Shown here: in pieces, positions 5,921 through 7,581 of the stretch
How the letters are laid out: each line of letters begins with the position of its first letter
How positions within the stretch are numbered: position 1 is the first letter of the stretch
Origin: an uncultured Verrucomicrobiota bacterium
Lineage (GTDB): Bacteria > Verrucomicrobiota > Verrucomicrobiia > Limisphaerales > UBA1096
DNA: 7,581 nt
NCBI GenBank assembly: GCA_913050205.1
Contig: CAJXAU010000067.1
Location: 1-7,581, forward strand
Direction of reading: 5' to 3'
Translations under genes and position numbers: made by a program
The notes under the pieces: model-generated
What the model was told of the DNA's origin: nothing
The model's database searches: none
Seen by the model: the letters and a program-made list of their open reading frames with translations, nothing else

Positions 5921-7581
5921 GTGCCTCGCGCAGAAAAGAGGGAACCTCTGGAACGACAACCAAGAATGGATTTGGGATGGATCGGCATCCTGATGATCGC
6001 CTTTTCCGTCCTCTACCTGCTCTCCCTCCTGAGCTACGATCCGGGCGATCCCCCGCTCAACCCGGGTGATTCCGACAACGGCTATCAAAACATGATTGGT
6101 CCGGTCGGTGCCTATCTGTCCTACGTCTCATTTCTCGCCATCGGGTTTGCGGCCTACATGATGCCACTCCTGCTGTTGATGTTCGGACTCGCGTTTCTCC
6201 ATCCGTTTTTTGCCTATCTCAGGAATTCATGGAAGGAGCCAGTGGCTGCTCTCGCGTACACGCTCGCCCTGACGGGCCTGCTTCAGGAGTTGGACACCAA
6301 TTTCAACCTCGAGTTTTGGGCAAAAGGCTTTCAACTCGGCGGAGTCATCGCCGAAAAAATCATCTATCCGGTGTTTCACACCTTCGGAACCGCCGGAGCA
6401 ATCATCATTTACTCCGCCCTGATTCTGGCCAGCCTCTATTTCCTGACCAACATTCAGCCGATCGAAATCTGGGCACGCCTCGTAGATTTTTGGAATGAAT
6501 GGCGTGATCGCCGGGCCAACACCTCCTTCGCCGCCGACGCCACGAGTGCCCCCACGGAGAAGGAACTCAAGCGCAAGGCCAAGCGCCTCAACAAGGCGCT
6601 GGAAAACAAAAAGAAGGCCATCAAGAAGGAGATCGAAAAAACCACCGACGAACTCGAGGCCGCCCAAGGGCTCGGGGCCGACCTCAAACCGGTGCCCGAA
6701 CCCACCATCCGCGACCTCAGCGTGGCCGAATCCAAACCGACCGAGCCCGAGGCCCCAACAGATCCGAACGAGGTAGAGATGGGCGAGGTAATCTCTGCCG
6801 ACGAAGTCAAGGCATCGGCCGAGACTGACGAAGACGAACCCAAGGAAACCAAGGAAGAAAAAAAGGATTCCGCTGCCAAGGCAGACGACAAGGCCTCGGA
6901 ACCAGACGACAGCCCCACTGAGCACGAGGCAGCCAGCACGGCCGAGGTGCTTGGCCAAGCGGAGGAATCGGAGCCTGATACCAAGGCCAAGCCGGGTGAG
7001 GAGCCTGAGTCGAAGCCCAAGCCCAAACCCAAGCCAACCAAGCGCTTGGCCAAGCCGAAGGGGCCGATGTCCGTCGCCAAGACGCCGAACGTCAAAGGTT
7101 ACAAACTTCCCAAGTCGCAACTGCTCGACGAACCGGAAGGCGCCACCGCCCCGGCCGAACCACGCGAGAAGCTTCTGGCCAACGCACGCCTGCTCAAGGA
7201 AACCCTGCAACAATTTCGGATCGAGGTCACCGAGGGCGACATCACCAAGGGGCCGACTATCACCCGCTACGAGCTGCACCCTGCCCCGGGAGTGAAACTG
7301 GAGCGCATCACCGGCTTGGCCAACAATATCGCTGCCGCCATCAAGGCCGAACGCATCAACATTCTCGCACCGGTGCCCGGCCGCAGCTCCGTCGGCATCG
7401 AGGTGCCCAACCGCATCAAGACCAAGGTGCTGTTCCGCGACATTGTCGAGTCTCCGGAATGGAAAAAGAGCAAGGCCAAGATTCCGCTCGCGCTGGGCAA
7501 GGACGTTTACGGCAAACCGATCGTCGCCGACCTCGCCGAGATGCCGCACATGTTGATCGCCGGTGCCACCGGTTCCGGCAA
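5921..7581 (+). CDS. ftsK: DNA translocase FtsK/SpoIIIE (3' end beyond window)
   Basis: FtsK is a septal inner-membrane ATPase that pumps chromosomal DNA and aids dimer resolution at division. The visible part is 553 full codons plus two bases. Numbered from GTG 5921: a basic N-terminus (2-15), hydrophobic segments near 19-38, 65-93, 107-123 and 155-176 (the usual four-helix anchor), then a charged Lys/Glu/Pro/Ala linker (about 195-390) with (KP)4 at 365-372. Next come YKLPKSQLL (394-402), the alpha domain with GPTITRYELHPAPGVK (444-459), and the start of the motor domain with HMLIAGATGSGK ending at the window edge, which is Walker A. The start is uncertain. ATG 5966 is also possible, but GTG 5921 supplies positive residues before helix 1, fitting a cytoplasmic N-terminus. 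The linker is long and low in conservation, as is common in FtsK. Walker B and the DNA-reading gamma domain lie outside the window. Confidence 0.93.
   Translation, partial: MPRAEKREPLERQPRMDLGWIGILMIAFSVLYLLSLLSYDPGDPPLNPGDSDNGYQNMIGPVGAYLSYVSFLAIGFAAYMMPLLLLMFGLAFLHPFFAYLRNSWKEPVAALAYTLALTGLLQELDTNFNLEFWAKGFQLGGVIAEKIIYPVFHTFGTAGAIIIYSALILASLYFLTNIQPIEIWARLVDFWNEWRDRRANTSFAADATSAPTEKELKRKAKRLNKALENKKKAIKKEIEKTTDELEAAQGLGADLKPVPEPTIRDLSVAESKPTEPEAPTDPNEVEMGEVISADEVKASAETDEDEPKETKEEKKDSAAKADDKASEPDDSPTEHEAASTAEVLGQAEESEPDTKAKPGEEPESKPKPKPKPTKRLAKPKGPMSVAKTPNVKGYKLPKSQLLDEPEGATAPAEPREKLLANARLLKETLQQFRIEVTEGDITKGPTITRYELHPAPGVKLERITGLANNIAAAIKAERINILAPVPGRSSVGIEVPNRIKTKVLFRDIVESPEWKKSKAKIPLALGKDVYGKPIVADLAEMPHMLIAGATGSG
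6949..6961. repeat. Palindromic repeat copy in the ftsK linker
   Basis: GCTTGGCCAAGCG matches 13 of the 14 bases of the full repeat. It encodes LGQA within the disordered FtsK linker. A half copy GGCCAAGCG occurs earlier in the same gene at 6577-6585. Confidence 0.8.
7013..7036 (+). repeat. Lys-Pro tandem repeat in the FtsK linker
   Basis: Four consecutive Lys-Pro dipeptides are encoded by near-identical six-base units (AAGCCC with small changes). They sit at the end of the charged linker, just before the translocase domain. Such (KP)n stretches form extended, positively charged spacers. Repeat number may vary by slippage between strains, which is an inference. Confidence 0.7.
7043..7055. 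repeat. Palindromic repeat copy in the ftsK linker, second frame
   Basis: CGCTTGGCCAAGC matches 13 of 14 bases of the full repeat. It is read in a different frame from the copy at 6949, encoding RLAK rather than LGQA. This shows that the DNA word, not one peptide, is being repeated. Confidence 0.8.
7316..7323. repeat. Core-only copy of the palindrome in ftsK
   Basis: The eight-base core TTGGCCAA is present without GCG arms. It lies in the conserved alpha-domain region (encoding G-L-A-N), where the protein sequence is more constrained. It may be chance. Confidence 0.4.

Noticed and set aside
5863..5950. Direct repeat AACCTCTG at 5863 and 5943
   Set aside because: Eight bases repeated twice 80 bp apart is unremarkable and not symmetric about either promoter.
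5828..6088. N-terminal extension of the lipoprotein to 6088
   Set aside because: It would bury the signal peptide and lipobox 87 residues into the protein and overlap the ftsK 5' end. The extra residues have no membrane or domain features.
6454..7095. A 213-residue Ser-rich minus-strand frame
   Set aside because: It is another shadow of the FtsK Lys/Glu/Ala linker.
6227..7549. A 440-residue minus-strand open frame
   Set aside because: It lies opposite ftsK, whose frame carries YKLP, GPTITRYE and Walker A motifs and runs out of the window. The antisense frame is low-complexity Leu/Gly/Phe produced by the GC-rich codon pattern of the linker, with no domain.
1..7581. Mobile element, CRISPR, tRNA or defence island
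   Set aside because: All genes except the unknown one are housekeeping or transporter types in intact order. I saw no terminal inverted repeats, transposase, integrase or regular spacer array.

Overview
The window looks like ordinary chromosomal DNA from a moderately GC-rich bacterium. An inner-membrane FtsK, a LysM/TPR lipoprotein and an ABC-2 exporter with a long 12-helix permease would fit a member of the PVC group, perhaps Verrucomicrobiota. That is an inference from gene style, not a proven assignment. There are no rRNA, tRNA, CRISPR or insertion-sequence signatures.

Layout. Positions 1-1695 (+) hold the RecJ single-strand exonuclease gene, lacking only its extreme 5' end. After an 18-bp convergent gap comes a tight four-gene block on the minus strand. 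In transcription order it is a LysM/TPR lipoprotein (5827-5000), a membrane-anchored protein of unknown function (4986-4162), an ABC ATPase (4165-3440) and a large ABC-2-type permease (3453-1714). Gaps or overlaps of 13, -4 and -14 bp point to one operon. A divergent intergenic region (about 5828-5920) separates it from the ftsK/spoIIIE DNA translocase gene (+, from about 5921). That gene runs off the right edge within its Walker A motif.

How the genes may work together. The four-gene operon can be read as a cell-envelope module. The ATPase and permease would form an exporter or membrane-remodelling complex. The single-helix protein could be a periplasmic partner, and the lipoprotein would bind peptidoglycan through LysM. 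FtsK next door acts in chromosome segregation at division, and RecJ in recombination and repair. Neither is obviously linked to the exporter.

The most unusual signal is at DNA level. The palindrome TTGGCCAA occurs seven times, where about 0.1 is expected by chance. Six of the seven carry GCG on at least one side, and two are the perfect 14-mer CGCTTGGCCAAGCG. The sites lie inside three unrelated genes and in two reading frames, in sparsely conserved loops and linkers and in the poorly conserved 274-aa protein. This resembles a highly iterated palindrome of the cyanobacterial HIP1 kind, or an uptake or methylation site. I do not see a complete new defence or mobile system in this window.
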